Shown here piece by piece: positions 49,301-59,500 of a stretch of DNA of 64,000 nt. Position numbers and translations under genes: made by a program. The notes below the pieces were generated by a model that saw only the letters and a list, made by a program, of their open reading frames with translations, was not told where the DNA came from and did not search any database. The DNA lies in assembly GCA_036345935.2 (NCBI GenBank), contig JADWOT020000003.1, positions 21,160,509 through 21,224,508 on the forward strand. The letters are read 5' to 3'. Origin of the DNA: Taenia hydatigena. Lineage: Eukaryota; Platyhelminthes; Cestoda; Cyclophyllidea; Taeniidae. Positions within the stretch are counted from its first letter, which is position 1. Every line of letters begins with the position of its first letter.

Positions 49301-50044
49301 TGGCTGGCTTAGCCTTATCACCTTGGCCTGCGAGGTGGTTGAGGGGACCTGTGTGGGCTGGTACACAGTTTGCTGAGGCTGGTATGGCGTTGGTTGGATC
49401 TGTGGTTGTGAGATTTGGCGCGAAGCTACATGGATCTGTTGTTGTGGTGGGCTACTGTAGGCAGGTTGAGCCTGAGTTGGCTGCACTTGAAAGGAAGTCT
49501 GTGGTGCGTACTGCACCATGCGTGTGGGTGATGCCGGTTGAGGTGGGTAGTATTGAGCCTGGCCAGAAGGCGACTGGTATTGTACCTGCCCGGTTTGCGG
49601 TTGATGCTGGGCAGAGCTGGCATAGATCAGGCGCGAAGACGATTGCTGCGATGGTGTGTAGAATAACTGTTGCGATTGTGGTTGGCTCTGCGGTACGCTT
49701 TGGTACTGCGGTTGAGCCTGTTGCTGTTGTTGTTGATACGAGGCACCTACTGTATAGACCTGGGGGCTGTTTGGGACCACGGAGGAGGTATATTGAGTTG
49801 GGTGAGTGGTGTAAAAGTTTTGCTGTGGCTGAGATGTGTAGTATGTCGTGGAAGGCGTCGTTGTTGCCATGGTCGGTATCTGCTGTTGCGGCTGATGCTG
49901 TGGCTGGCTTCCTGAGGCATAGTAGACAGGTTGAGTAACGCCACCACCAGATGGCTGCACGAATTGGCCACCGGCTTTCACCATGTGTACTCCTTGAGGC
50001 GCAGCCATTGGGGTTCCAGAGTAGTAGACTGTTTGTGGTTCCAT
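31322..50044 (-). CDS. Kettin/titin-like muscle Ig protein with Gln-rich head
   Basis: Eleven minus-strand exons join in phase: 50044-48974, 43560-43380, 41487-41349, 40107-39830, 38582-38444, 36093-35922, 34027-33832, 33225-33112, 32635-32388, 31776-31654, 31396-31322, giving 911 residues. Residues 1-357 are one exon, about one quarter Gln, rich in Pro, Tyr, Ser and Thr. Three I-set Ig domains follow (about 370-462, 511-603, 619-710), each with PPxF at its start, DPTLEVQW/DPSLTVDW-type C strands and DSGEYFCVAK/DSGQYHCVAK F strands. After domain 3 come DYRPDLKHVAPENPFRRM, a charged helix, a second Gln/Pro-rich part with eleven prolines in a row, and the end EFQIEL. Such domains and linkers are typical of invertebrate kettin/titin relatives binding actin in the I-band. 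The family call rests on the Ig part; that the Gln-rich exon belongs to this gene is inferred from strand, phase and composition. Confidence 0.8.
31397..31653 (-). other. Last intron of the kettin-like gene
   Basis: A 257-nt phase 0 intron (donor GGG|GTAAGG, acceptor CATCCCACAG). The final exon codes 24 residues and ends in TGA. Confidence 0.75.
31777..32387 (-). other. Kettin-like gene intron 9
   Basis: A 611-nt phase 0 intron between the two Gln/Pro-rich exons (donor GAG|GTAGGT, acceptor TTGCTAAAAG). No feature recognised. Confidence 0.7.
32636..33111 (-). other. Kettin-like gene intron 8
   Basis: A 476-nt phase 1 intron (donor GAA|GTGAGT, acceptor CCCAAATTTAAG). Nothing else seen. Confidence 0.7.
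33226..33831 (-). other. Kettin-like gene intron 7
   Basis: A 606-nt phase 1 intron (donor CCCG|GTGAGT, acceptor TTTCCACTTAG). No feature recognised. Confidence 0.8.
34028..35921 (-). other. Kettin-like gene intron 6
   Basis: A 1.9-kb phase 0 intron inside Ig domain 3 (donor ACA|GTGAGT, acceptor CACGGGTAG). No feature recognised. Confidence 0.8.
36094..38443 (-). other. GC-AG intron of the kettin-like gene
   Basis: A 2.35-kb phase 2 intron with donor TTGAG|GCAAGC and acceptor GTGTTGTAG. The GC donor sits where the neighbouring Ig domain has its GT donor, with the same phase, and no GT alternative keeps the Ig F-G strands. The intron also holds a locally GC-rich stretch near 37470-37600 that I cannot assign. 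Confidence 0.75.
38583..39829 (-). other. Kettin-like gene intron 4, with a tRNA-like A-box
   Basis: A 1.25-kb phase 1 intron inside Ig domain 2 (donor ACAG|GTATGC, acceptor TGTTTTAG). It contains TGGCGTAGTGG on the minus strand at 39772-39762. Confidence 0.8.
39762..39772 (-). other. Possible tRNA-derived (SINE-like) A-box
   Basis: TGGCGTAGTGG matches the Pol III A-box consensus TGGCNNAGTGG and lies in a GC-rich block (about 39690-39800). I found no good B-box, so it is at best a decayed tRNA-derived element. Confidence 0.3.
40108..41348 (-). other. Kettin-like gene intron 3
   Basis: A 1.24-kb phase 2 intron at the boundary after Ig domain 1 (donor TTAAC|GTGAGT, acceptor TCGCATGTAG). No feature recognised. 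Confidence 0.8.
41488..43379 (-). other. Kettin-like gene intron 2, inside Ig domain 1
   Basis: A 1.9-kb phase 1 intron (donor GCCT|GTGAGT, acceptor CTGCCTCCAG). It ends with a UG repeat (41501-41516). Near 42646-42675 a unit of about 15 nt (CAAAATATTTTTTGC) is tandemly duplicated. Confidence 0.8.
41501..41516 (+). repeat. (CA)n, read as (UG)n just upstream of a 3' splice site
   Basis: Alternating CA on the plus strand, so the transcript carries a GU/UG run beginning about 14 nt upstream of the exon start at 41487. UG repeats are known binding sites of TDP-43 and CELF-type splicing proteins. Confidence 0.8.
44961..45061 (-). CDS. Candidate alternative first exon of the kettin-like gene
   Basis: After an acceptor-like ATTTCTTCAG the minus strand reads GA-ATG and codes MYGYVGDGKGIVYSSYS..., about 33 residues, to a weak donor CAT|GTCAGG in phase 0. 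Phase 0 is what the next exon (43560) needs, so a shorter isoform without the Gln-rich head is possible. No homology was recognised. Confidence 0.25.
45197..45655 (+). pseudogene. Unknown ORF with one in-frame stop
   Basis: Two abutting plus-strand ORFs (79 and 72 codons) are in the same frame, separated only by TAA at 45434-45436. The second codes LLEEDAQLLPPCLLRL near its end and is more GC-rich than its surroundings. This looks like a decayed coding remnant, perhaps from a mobile element, antisense to the kettin-like gene. No family recognised; chance is possible. Confidence 0.2.
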
Positions 50045-50062
50045 CTACTGCAAATGGATTTG
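50042..50062 (-). promoter_or_regulatory. 3' splice site with TAG-ATG at the kettin-like gene start
   Basis: The minus strand reads AAATCCATTTGCAG, then TAG, then ATG of the Gln-rich exon. The in-frame TAG fixes the ATG at 50044 as the start of this frame. The acceptor implies a 5'UTR intron or trans-splicing. Confidence 0.55.
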
Positions 50063-53000
50063 GCAAAAATGGTGACCTCTACCTGCTTAGAGCATGGTAA
50101 AATCGAATAAGTTTCGTGCTCTGAAGCGGTTCAAATGGCACAAGAAATGTCGCATTACAGTAGCATTTCCTCTAATTTTTTGTAATGGAATTAGTCTCAG
50201 AACCCTTGTCTCGAATGTCGTGATATTTATGCAGCTTTTCGTAGTAAAATCTTAACAATTTTTTATTGCCATTGTATTACCCAAGTGAACATGCTTTCAT
50301 TGTGTGCTGAGCTGATGTTTAAGTAGGGGGATTAAGAAAACCTACCTAGTCGACTGATCAAAAAGACCATCGCACTTATGACATTCACAATTCTAAGCAT
50401 GCCAATGTCCCTAAAAAGAACCTATTCTTTAAGCCGTTATTGTGAAATACTTTAAGGCATCCTAAAGTCCCAACTTTGCCATTCATTTTCGCAATTGTCT
50501 GAAATGATTAGAATCAGCTTTGAAGAATAAATAACATCTATCAACTTTAATGATATCCAGGAACAGTCCTTTGGTTACTTATCGACTGCTATAAAAAGTT
50601 TTAATTGTCCGGTGGTGTGCGAAAAAAACCATCACTTTGCTTCGTGAAAGCGAACAGGGATAAGTTTCCGTAGCTAGGAACCTAAAATATGCAATGCAGT
50701 TAGTGGTGTAAACTTTTCAGATGATCATTTTCGGACCAAGGGAAAGCGCTCTGCAGCACGCACTCGGGCATTTGAATACTTGAATTAGCACACAAACTAC
50801 AAGACGATTTTGTAGCAACTGCTGTTGACCTAAAAACGCATGCTTTTAAAAACTATGGCCTACGGAACGGCTGTTTTTCTTATTAAATCAATATCGTCTC
50901 GTTGACATTCAACACATTGACAGCAAACACCGAACACAGGTGAAGTAGATGTTTTATCCTTTGTGCCAAATCATGTTACAAGCAGATTAGTAAGGTTTAT
51001 AAACAACAAAGCTAATGTGTCTGACATTGATATTATAGAACCAATTGCATATTATTTCCGTTTTTTCGGATTTGGCAGCGATAGTGGTAAATTTTCACCG
51101 ACGGCTCCAATGGCAACATAAACATCTCTCCACAGGCAATTCCGATCGAATAGGCCTCTGAGGTAGTTCAGCTGCTTACAACGAGGTGCTCTCGAACCCA
51201 ATCCCTCACAGTAAGTCCTTTTGAATGTTCAAAACTGTCGCGCGAAAAGTGTTTGTCTGTCATAAAGCGATATTTTTTATTCAAGGTTTTATAGCTTAAT
51301 TTAATATTTTGTGTCTTATAACTTAGCTCAATGTTAAAGTCTGGCACATCCTTCAAATGCATGACTTCATGCATCCTTGAATGGAAGATAAGCTGTCAAA
51401 GCTTTTGACCCGAGGAGGGGAAGACCTAAAAGAAGGCGACGGGAGCTATTGACTCAACTTTTGACTGTCTACTGAAATAAGTTCAGTAAGGCCGCTTCAA
51501 GTTGATGGTAGAAATTTTAACGTGCATGCCTCACCGGCAATGCTTTTAGTAGCATGGGCAAAATTGCTGCCAACTATACTTTTTAAATTTCCTTCTTCGG
51601 ATCCATTGCTTACCCCTCTTGAAGGGTCCATAAATCGCACCACAGCGCTAAAGCATTACAGTTTGAATGACTTTCCTTCATCAGGTATCAAGCATTTTGT
51701 GGTAAAGCAGTGCTGTTTTTTCTCCACAAATGAAATCACTGGTTCATTGAGCACCAGTTACTCCGGGTTTTCAGACAAATGGCATGCGGAAAAGTGAGAA
51801 AGTTGCGCACTAGCCCTAACAGGCTTAGGTATAGAATGTCCCCAATCGCTAAAGTTTCCCAGTTAATATGCCTCCTTGAGTTCTCTTCAATGGATTCCTA
51901 AAATGCTCGTATCTTTCTTTAGAAGATCTCTGCTCATTTAGCACTTCCTATTGTCGGTAAATGAACGTCCCCATTTTAGAACGTCAGACCTATTTTACTT
52001 CGTTTTCTGATCAACCGAGGAATATAGACTTCGCTTAAGAATGATTCCGCCATGCGAATGCCTACTCATTTAACTTCTTGTCCATTCCTCACATTTTGCA
52101 AATCAACAGGCAGTCCAATGCTTTAATCGCAAGAATTTGAAGCAATCTAAAGATGTTTTTTATCAAGAACTGGTAATTCGCTTCCCGCTGCTGCAATCGC
52201 AATTACCAAAACTAGCGCTTGATTAATGACCTGAACTGTAAATCACCTAGTTTCTTTCATCAACACGAAGCTTTTGGCAGTTATGATCGAACCAACTATT
52301 TTCTTATTCCTTTAGTCCCTTTTTTCTTGCCATTTTTATTATGCTAATGACCTCTTTTCCGTATATTAAAAAAAATTGCCTTTAGATTCCTATATTGCCT
52401 TCTTTTTTACTCAAGTTTAGTGGTTTTGAGTTAAACTTCCACAAATCAGGCGGAAGTGCGGACCAATAGGTCTTTTTTGTCCTCTCTTTTTGGTCGCTAA
52501 TATTTTTGCTGGATAGGAACTCGCAGTCAGTTGAGTGGTGTGGAGGACGGGCTCACTAATCCTGTCGATCGAGACATGGCAGGCACCTGGATGAGGGCGA
52601 TCTTACCATTCTAGGCCCTTACTTGAGCAATTGCATTGCTTATTCTTCATTGTCCCCAAATTAACTGTCCACTTTGTGGTTAACATTGTAAAGTTATGCC
52701 GAAAGATAAAAGCAATGCCTGTTGGTAAAAACGACTCCATGTAACTGAAGTAAGTTGTCCTGGATGTTATGCTTCTTTTACTGAAAAATTTACTCAGATC
52801 ATTGAGCATGTTCTGCCTGATTCTTTTGAGCACCCTAGGTCGCACAGACATCAACGAACGCGATGTCTCAGCATAAAAGGCAGTTTGAATCCCACCTCGT
52901 TTCCTAATAATCTTAGCAACCAAACTTTAAACTTTCAGCCGGATACCATCAAACGAAATTTAAAAGAAGAACAGGCAGGCATCACCACTGCACTACCAGT

Positions 53001-56000
53001 GACCACGACTCTTAAATTAACGTGAATATGAAACCATCCATAATCTACGAATGCAATGCTACCCCAGTTACTTTAGGCCTGTTCTAAATAAATAAATAAA
53101 TTTGTCAGAACGTAGTATATGACTTCGATAGAGGGCCAAAGTATTTAAGGGTCCCTACGGTTAATTAAGATGTAAAGAAATCGTTATCATCTTGAAAGCG
53201 GCTTATTTATTTTAAAGGTGTTCCTTAAGCTTATATTGCTTATGAACTTAGCTAGAAGTTTAGATTCTAAGCCAGTAATGATAGAACTAAAATTCATCTC
53301 CATGTTTCACTGAAATGCTGGAATTGCAGTGCTTAGAAATTTTGCTGACACCTGTCAACCTGTCAACCTAGTTTCCAACACCGACTGACTCGTAGAGGTG
53401 AGTAAAAGCGACAAAAGTTCTTGAATTGTTATCATTTGTCGCCTAGTCTTGTCATTAGATAGCCGAGGCCTACTCTGGCAATTAATTAAGGCCTCAGCCC
53501 ACGCAGGGTTGGCAAAAGGGGTTTGTGTGGTGACCGCTGAAAAGAGCTGTTTAAAGGCGAGAAATCCACTGGACTTTGGTACCAATCGAATAAACCGGAT
53601 TTGATAGTGAGGAGAGTAGATTTGTATGCAATTTCCAAGATTATTTCATGCTTGGCGCGTGTGTGAGGATTGAAAAAATATTTAAAAATGAGGCAATTCA
53701 GATCTTTTCGCTTAAGTATCTCTGGAAGATGGGCCTGGAAAAAGGCCAATTTATTTTTGTTTAATGCAAATAGTTTAGGATGGTATAATGTGGTGACCTA
53801 CATGGCTTAACAGATCAGTTCTATGCAAGCACTTCAACAAATGACAGGAGAATACTTTCAACATTGTGGCTGCTGCTGCCTAATTTGAAGTCTAATAAAC
53901 TTAATATAAAAGTTTACGATGTTTGTAGGAAAGGCTTTGGCTGTTGCAGTGATAAAGACTTTTACATATTAATAACTCTATTATAGTCTGTCAAGTAATC
54001 AATTCGGGGTATTTTCATAAAGTCCTTTGAATAAATAGTGGTAAAATTACCCTGACCAGTTTTAAAAATGATCGCTTGATGTTCATTGCGAAAGACTAGC
54101 CATAAACGTGTTTTGGACAAATCAGACAAGTCACGAAAAGTACTTTACCGCCAAATTTTTCTAAATCATTTATTCACTTTGACATCAGTAAAACTATTTA
54201 TAATGCAATCCTATTATAGAGAAAGGGTAAAAGGTCTCTAAGTGGCTTCTTTCGCGTTGCCAGATCCATTGTAAATAACTCTAAAATTGCCCAAAGCCAG
54301 AGTTGCACAGTATTTTATTTGCGATGTTGGCGCTTTTGCTTAAGTGACAACAATCGATCACGTCAAATCTCGATCGCAGAAAAATATTTTCATGCCCTTG
54401 AGAAGAACTACTTGCATCCATTCTTCATTAACCTACTTATGGTTTGGTTCAGTTTTCTCACGCTTTGATTGGCTGGAATTCGGCCTATTTATTACCATCG
54501 ATCCGTTTAAAAAAGGCAAAGTTTACTGCCTTTTTCTTCTAATCTTCTTACAATTTTAACAAGGAGTAATAAATTCACTGACTCATATATGCCTTATAAT
54601 TTCAAAAAAAAAACTAAAGTTGGCTGTACTTACTCGATAAAAGCAAATTTAATCCCTCTTCTATTTGGCGAAACAGACGCTTGCTCCAATCAACAAGTGA
54701 GGTCTTGTTAGAGACGGACGGTCAGAAGAGGTGGATTGAAAGTGAGACGGAGATAGAAAGAACGAATCTCTACTCTCTAAAGCTTCACCCCAAGTCACCT
54801 CGCAAGCGATATTATGAAGTCGAGGATCTGTGATTACGTGCGTGCTAGAGGCAGCCAATCGCGTGCCAGCTTCCTGCGTGCATCGATCCCCGCCTAGGGC
54901 GCACACTCGGTTGAAGCTGGTGGACGAAGGTCATTTGGGTGCTTGTTTAGAATACGAGCTGTCACGTTGCCATGGCGAAATCTTGGAGTCACAACGAGTT
55001 GTTCACCCCTCTACCCGCCGATTGTTACACTTAAATTCCCAATGCTTTTTGCATGATGGAACTTGACAGACCGTTAAGTTTGAAGGATCGGGGTAATTTA
55101 TTACGGTGGAACAAATCTTTTTCTTATTGCATCTACTTGCCGCCAAAAGCCTAAGAAAAACAAATCCAAACGACAAGCAAGATGCGGTACTATTCTTGTA
55201 AGGCACCAGGTATCAGTACTTATTTTGCTAGTTTAGCTGCTACCCAAAAACGATAAATGCAGTTATCCTCGGAACTGAAACATCTTACATCTATTTTCTT
55301 TTACTCTCGATCCAACAGATCTGTTGTAACAGGCGAATGTAAATCGGTAGAGGAAATGCACATCCTTGCGACACTGGAGTAGGAAGGCTTGTGCGTTGCT
55401 TATATGTGAAGCTGATGACGGAAATAATGCACCTATTTGTTTAAAAAATAAGTCTTGTGCCTCAAATAAACTATGACTAGTCACAGACAGTTGCTGCATG
55501 CGTCAGCTGAAGCAAATGATCAATTTTCCTTCCCTTTTATAATCCTTATAAAAGAAAAGAGAATCATCTAATTTGCGATTGGTGCACAAAAACAGCACAG
55601 GGTGTGCGTGCGTCCGCCTGGACAAGCCCACTCCGCATGACCTGTGCGATGACTGCGCACGACTGTTCCCGCACGACATTTGCTCGGGCAATTTACAGCC
55701 CTGTATAAATCAAAATAAGGCCATTGTTACCTAATTGGATCCGAAGTGTGGCGGGAATATTTCGGTAAATGCAGAAGTCATCAGAAATCCGGTGGGTTTA
55801 ATAAAGTAATTGGGGTCTCCTGAAGGTAACAATTCGATCAAAAAGTCCCACAGTTTGCATTGGACATATTATTTTTACATAGGTATGCCATAAATAGGGC
55901 CTCTTGCATTTTCATTACATCTTTTGTGTATTCCACATTCAAAACGCAGTCACGTTGTTATAAAAAAAATCAAATGAAAGTAGGCAGTCAACGCTCTTGA

Positions 56001-56429
56001 TTTCAAATATTTGCACAGCTGTCTTGACCGTAAATCCAGCACCTCTCAGGCAGGAGGCGGACAAATTTGACTGAGGGAGCTCTGTCAACGTCGAGGGCGG
56101 AAACAAATCTTAGTCCTCCATGAGACATAAACCAATCTTATTGTTAGTTTGTGTCGCTAACACCAACTACACAATTAATAAGTCCACCGCGATTTGGGCA
56201 GGTTTATGTATCTGATTGCTTCACTAACTTGAAGTATTGTTGATGGATTTTAAGCATGGTATGAATAATGTTAAAAATTTTCATTAGGGGACTTCGCTTA
56301 AAATCTGTTACTGATTAAATAGTCATTAATAAAAGATCTTGGGAGGTCTCCTTTTGCACAATACCGGAACTCAACCCGCATTATTCGTTGGCGCCCCAAG
56401 ACTTCATAAAAGATGAAAAACAATGTAAT
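50063..56429. other. Gene-poor intergenic DNA, left part
   Basis: About 6.4 kb upstream of the kettin-like gene start. AT-rich with scattered short ORFs, none resembling a family I know. Locally GC-rich islands occur near 52520-52610 and 54810-55020. Upstream untranslated exons of the kettin-like gene could lie here. Confidence 0.5.
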
Positions 56430-56580
56430 TCTCGGACAGAATATGGCATTTCAAGGTACGGAAGGACTGGAAAGGGGCTACTGACACAACCCAGAGGCCA
56501 GTGTATCCAGCGGAGGAACGATGGTGGGGTGCCTCACTAACCCGCTATCAAAAGCGGGGGTTAAACAAACAATCGATGTG
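56430..56580 (+). repeat. Dispersed repeat copy B
   Basis: The fullest of three related copies. It has CGGACAGAATATGGCATTTC, GGGCTACTGACAC, GGCCAG, CCTCACTAACCC, a hairpin CCCGCT(N6)AGCGGG (56541-56546 with 56553-56558) and GTTAAACAAACAA. The hairpin differs in sequence from the one in copy A but still pairs. Confidence 0.55.
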
Positions 56581-59500
56581 TGATACTTTAACCTGAACAA
56601 TTGGTTTCACATTTTGCGCATTTTATCCATAGTTTTAATCTAACTTTTAGGGGAACAAAATCTTGTTCTTATCTAATTGCGCTGGTGACCTTCTCTGCAG
56701 TCATAAGAGAAGACGTTCACGTCTTCTGGCTGTTTACTCTTATGTGATTATTTGCTGTCATATATTTTTGCGCGAAAAATTGTCCTTAAAAGATAACTTT
56801 AATATGTTTGCCTCGGGCATCCTGGACCCCCACTACTCGACGAGGAGCATCAGCGTTCCTATTTGTGGCCAGTGGTGATCGAAGGCAATTGTGGACTACA
56901 GTAGTCATCCTTGCGACTTTCTTATCGATGGTGGACCGACGTCTGTCCATTAGCTCCATTTATGACCTGTTTGTCAGGCTTATTTCTGGGAGGTGGAGGG
57001 GACTGCGAAAATGGACTGCTGATTTATCTCGGTCTGGTTTCGATGGGCCGTTACCCATTCTCTGTTCGTGTCTGCGTTAGGCTTTCTCGGTGGCTTGGTT
57101 TCGTGCACACTTGTGTGTAAGCTAAAATGTAACATAAACATAGCTGAAAATGCATAGATGGGTTGAGATACTGATCCACTATTTCAAATCCCATTTCACT
57201 CCCATCCAATCGTGTAGGTAATCTAGGAAACCAATAATTTCGTAGGAGCTACCCGAAAGACCGCTCCTGACTTCAAAAACACAAATTAGTGGAACAATTA
57301 TTGCATTAGCAGTTGAAGCATCTTGGAATGTTGACATAAGAGAAAAATTTAAAGCCTGCTTTTTGACGAGGTAAAGCGATGCGGAGCCCTCATTTTGCCC
57401 GACATAAGACAGAAGAAACATAATCGCCTAGTCATTTTCAGTTCGTAGGCAGTTCCCTGGTTGATTTCTGTCTTTATTTTTGGATCCGTTAGGTCATCGA
57501 AAACTTATCATGTTTTGATAATGTAAGGCGATCCGTTTACTTCAAATCACCTCATCGTCGTTGTTCTTTCCACACGTCGGATTCGACTGAACAGGACTGG
57601 TACCGTGTAAAATAGTGTATCATTTGATGTGGAAAAATAATTTTGTAATGTTCTATAGCGTTTAACTAGTTTGCTTAACTCGGTGATTGTTTACGCAGAC
57701 CCTTGAGTCTTTCACTCGGCAGCACCATCCTGATGCCACTCCGGGAGCCGCAGCTGATCTCTTCTGCCATGGTACTGTGACTTCTGGAAAACTTGGGGTG
57801 CTATAGCTCCAATCAGCACCTAATATGAAGCATTCTGAAAGCCGAGGCATAATGGTCATGTCTACTATGGTTAAGAAATATTCACTGTCTGATAGTTATC
57901 AATTTAAACCACCCAAAAATCTCCCTTATTCTTCTCAACTTTAGTTTTTTATTTGATATCAGGGTAAATGTGATCTAATTTTTCTTAGAAGTGGAAATAA
58001 ATTAAGATTTAGAATTTTTACAGTGCTTCTCTTAGAGTGATTTGGACCTTCCTTTTTTGAAGCAGCCGGTTTATTAATACCCTAAGTGTGTTGCCAATTT
58101 GGGGATTGGATTTCGCCCCAAGAAATCATTTGTTGAACTGAACATACACTTCGCCCTATACGCACCAAAGCAGATATTTTAAAAGGAAGCCACGAATTTT
58201 CTTCCCAGATGACAATGCTTTTTGTATGCGCTACGAAGCCCTCAAGAGCAGATGTCAGTGAGCTCCTGATAGCTTGCGATTGTATGTTGGTAGCTCTCGT
58301 AACAACCCGCCTCAAGGGCAACTCAAGGCTCAAAGGATCGTGCAAGCTGTCGACTACTTACTACTGGAGCATATACACTGTAGAGAAGGAGTGAATACTT
58401 GCAACGAAACGTAAGGTCTGCTCCATTTGATTATCTCAGCTTAGAGCTTGAGGACCGTCTCCACTGGGAGAACGCAGACGCCTGTTTTGATTTTGAACCC
58501 TCCTATGAGATAATAGCTGCTAATGATTTCCATTTTGGTCGCACAAAGTAAAGACTTAGTGTGTACAATCTCGAAACCTTTAGACAAGTTAAAACAAAGA
58601 CATCTACGGTTGTTTTTAATCCCTTCTTGATCTTAGACACTTATTGCTTACTATAGGAGGCATTCAAGTTAAACCGGGACTCTTAAGCTTACTGATGTGA
58701 AAAGAGATTTTGCTGCGACCGTAGCGAATGAAGTTTCTCAACTTGTAAAAGTAGATGATATGCAGAAACGAGTAGTAAGGGTCTAGGTTGTTGTCAACGC
58801 AAACAAAAATAGAAACTCATGTAAATCCCACTTGGACGTGGTGCTCTGATGGAGCACCAAGTCTCCTAGCATTACACCTTTTGACTCATTCAAGACTCCG
58901 CACCCCGGCAGTCCTCAACCAACAGCCTCAGCAGCTATTTAGGCAAGCATCCAGCCAGCTTTTTTGCGTGTTTAGACTTGCACTCTTGATTGGCACAGAA
59001 CCACCTGCGACGAATTTGTACAAGCAATAAATTTTTTATGGTCATCAAGTCTGTGTTTTGACCAGCACTAAAGGGTTTAATACCTCAATGAGGTAAAGGA
59101 ACAGCTTGACAAAGAGGGCAAAACCTTCGCAGGCTTCATCCATATCTGTAACAAAATGTGGATTTCGGAAAGTGAGCTTCATTGGGTGACAGTACACTAT
59201 CAACGCCGTAGTGAATTGTCTGCTGTGACTGTCTCCGGAAGCACTCGATAAAGCCAAGTAATTGAGCAGAATTCTTGCAAAAGCTCCTATTCTCATTAAT
59301 TATGTACTCGGAATTTAATCACAATTATAATTTTTGTTTGTCCATCAAATTGGTCTTATGAGCTGTACTCTGCGTCCCTTCACCCCAACCCTTAAAATAA
59401 AATGTTACAAGAATTTGGTTTTAGGAGCAGCTACTTAAGCAGACCTGTAGATCTCCACAGAATCCGTGGTAGTTGAGTTCCCTGAAATGCACGTCCATTG

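Noticed and set aside
49300..49938. 212-codon plus-strand ORF
   Set aside because: It is the mirror of the Gln-rich exon; CAG/CAA-type codon runs leave several frames open on both strands. No family signature.
49452..50066. 204-codon minus-strand ORF in another frame of the Gln-rich exon
   Set aside because: Overlaps the compositionally clearer Gln/Pro/Tyr frame that starts with ATG and fits the splice phases; reads as a frame shadow.
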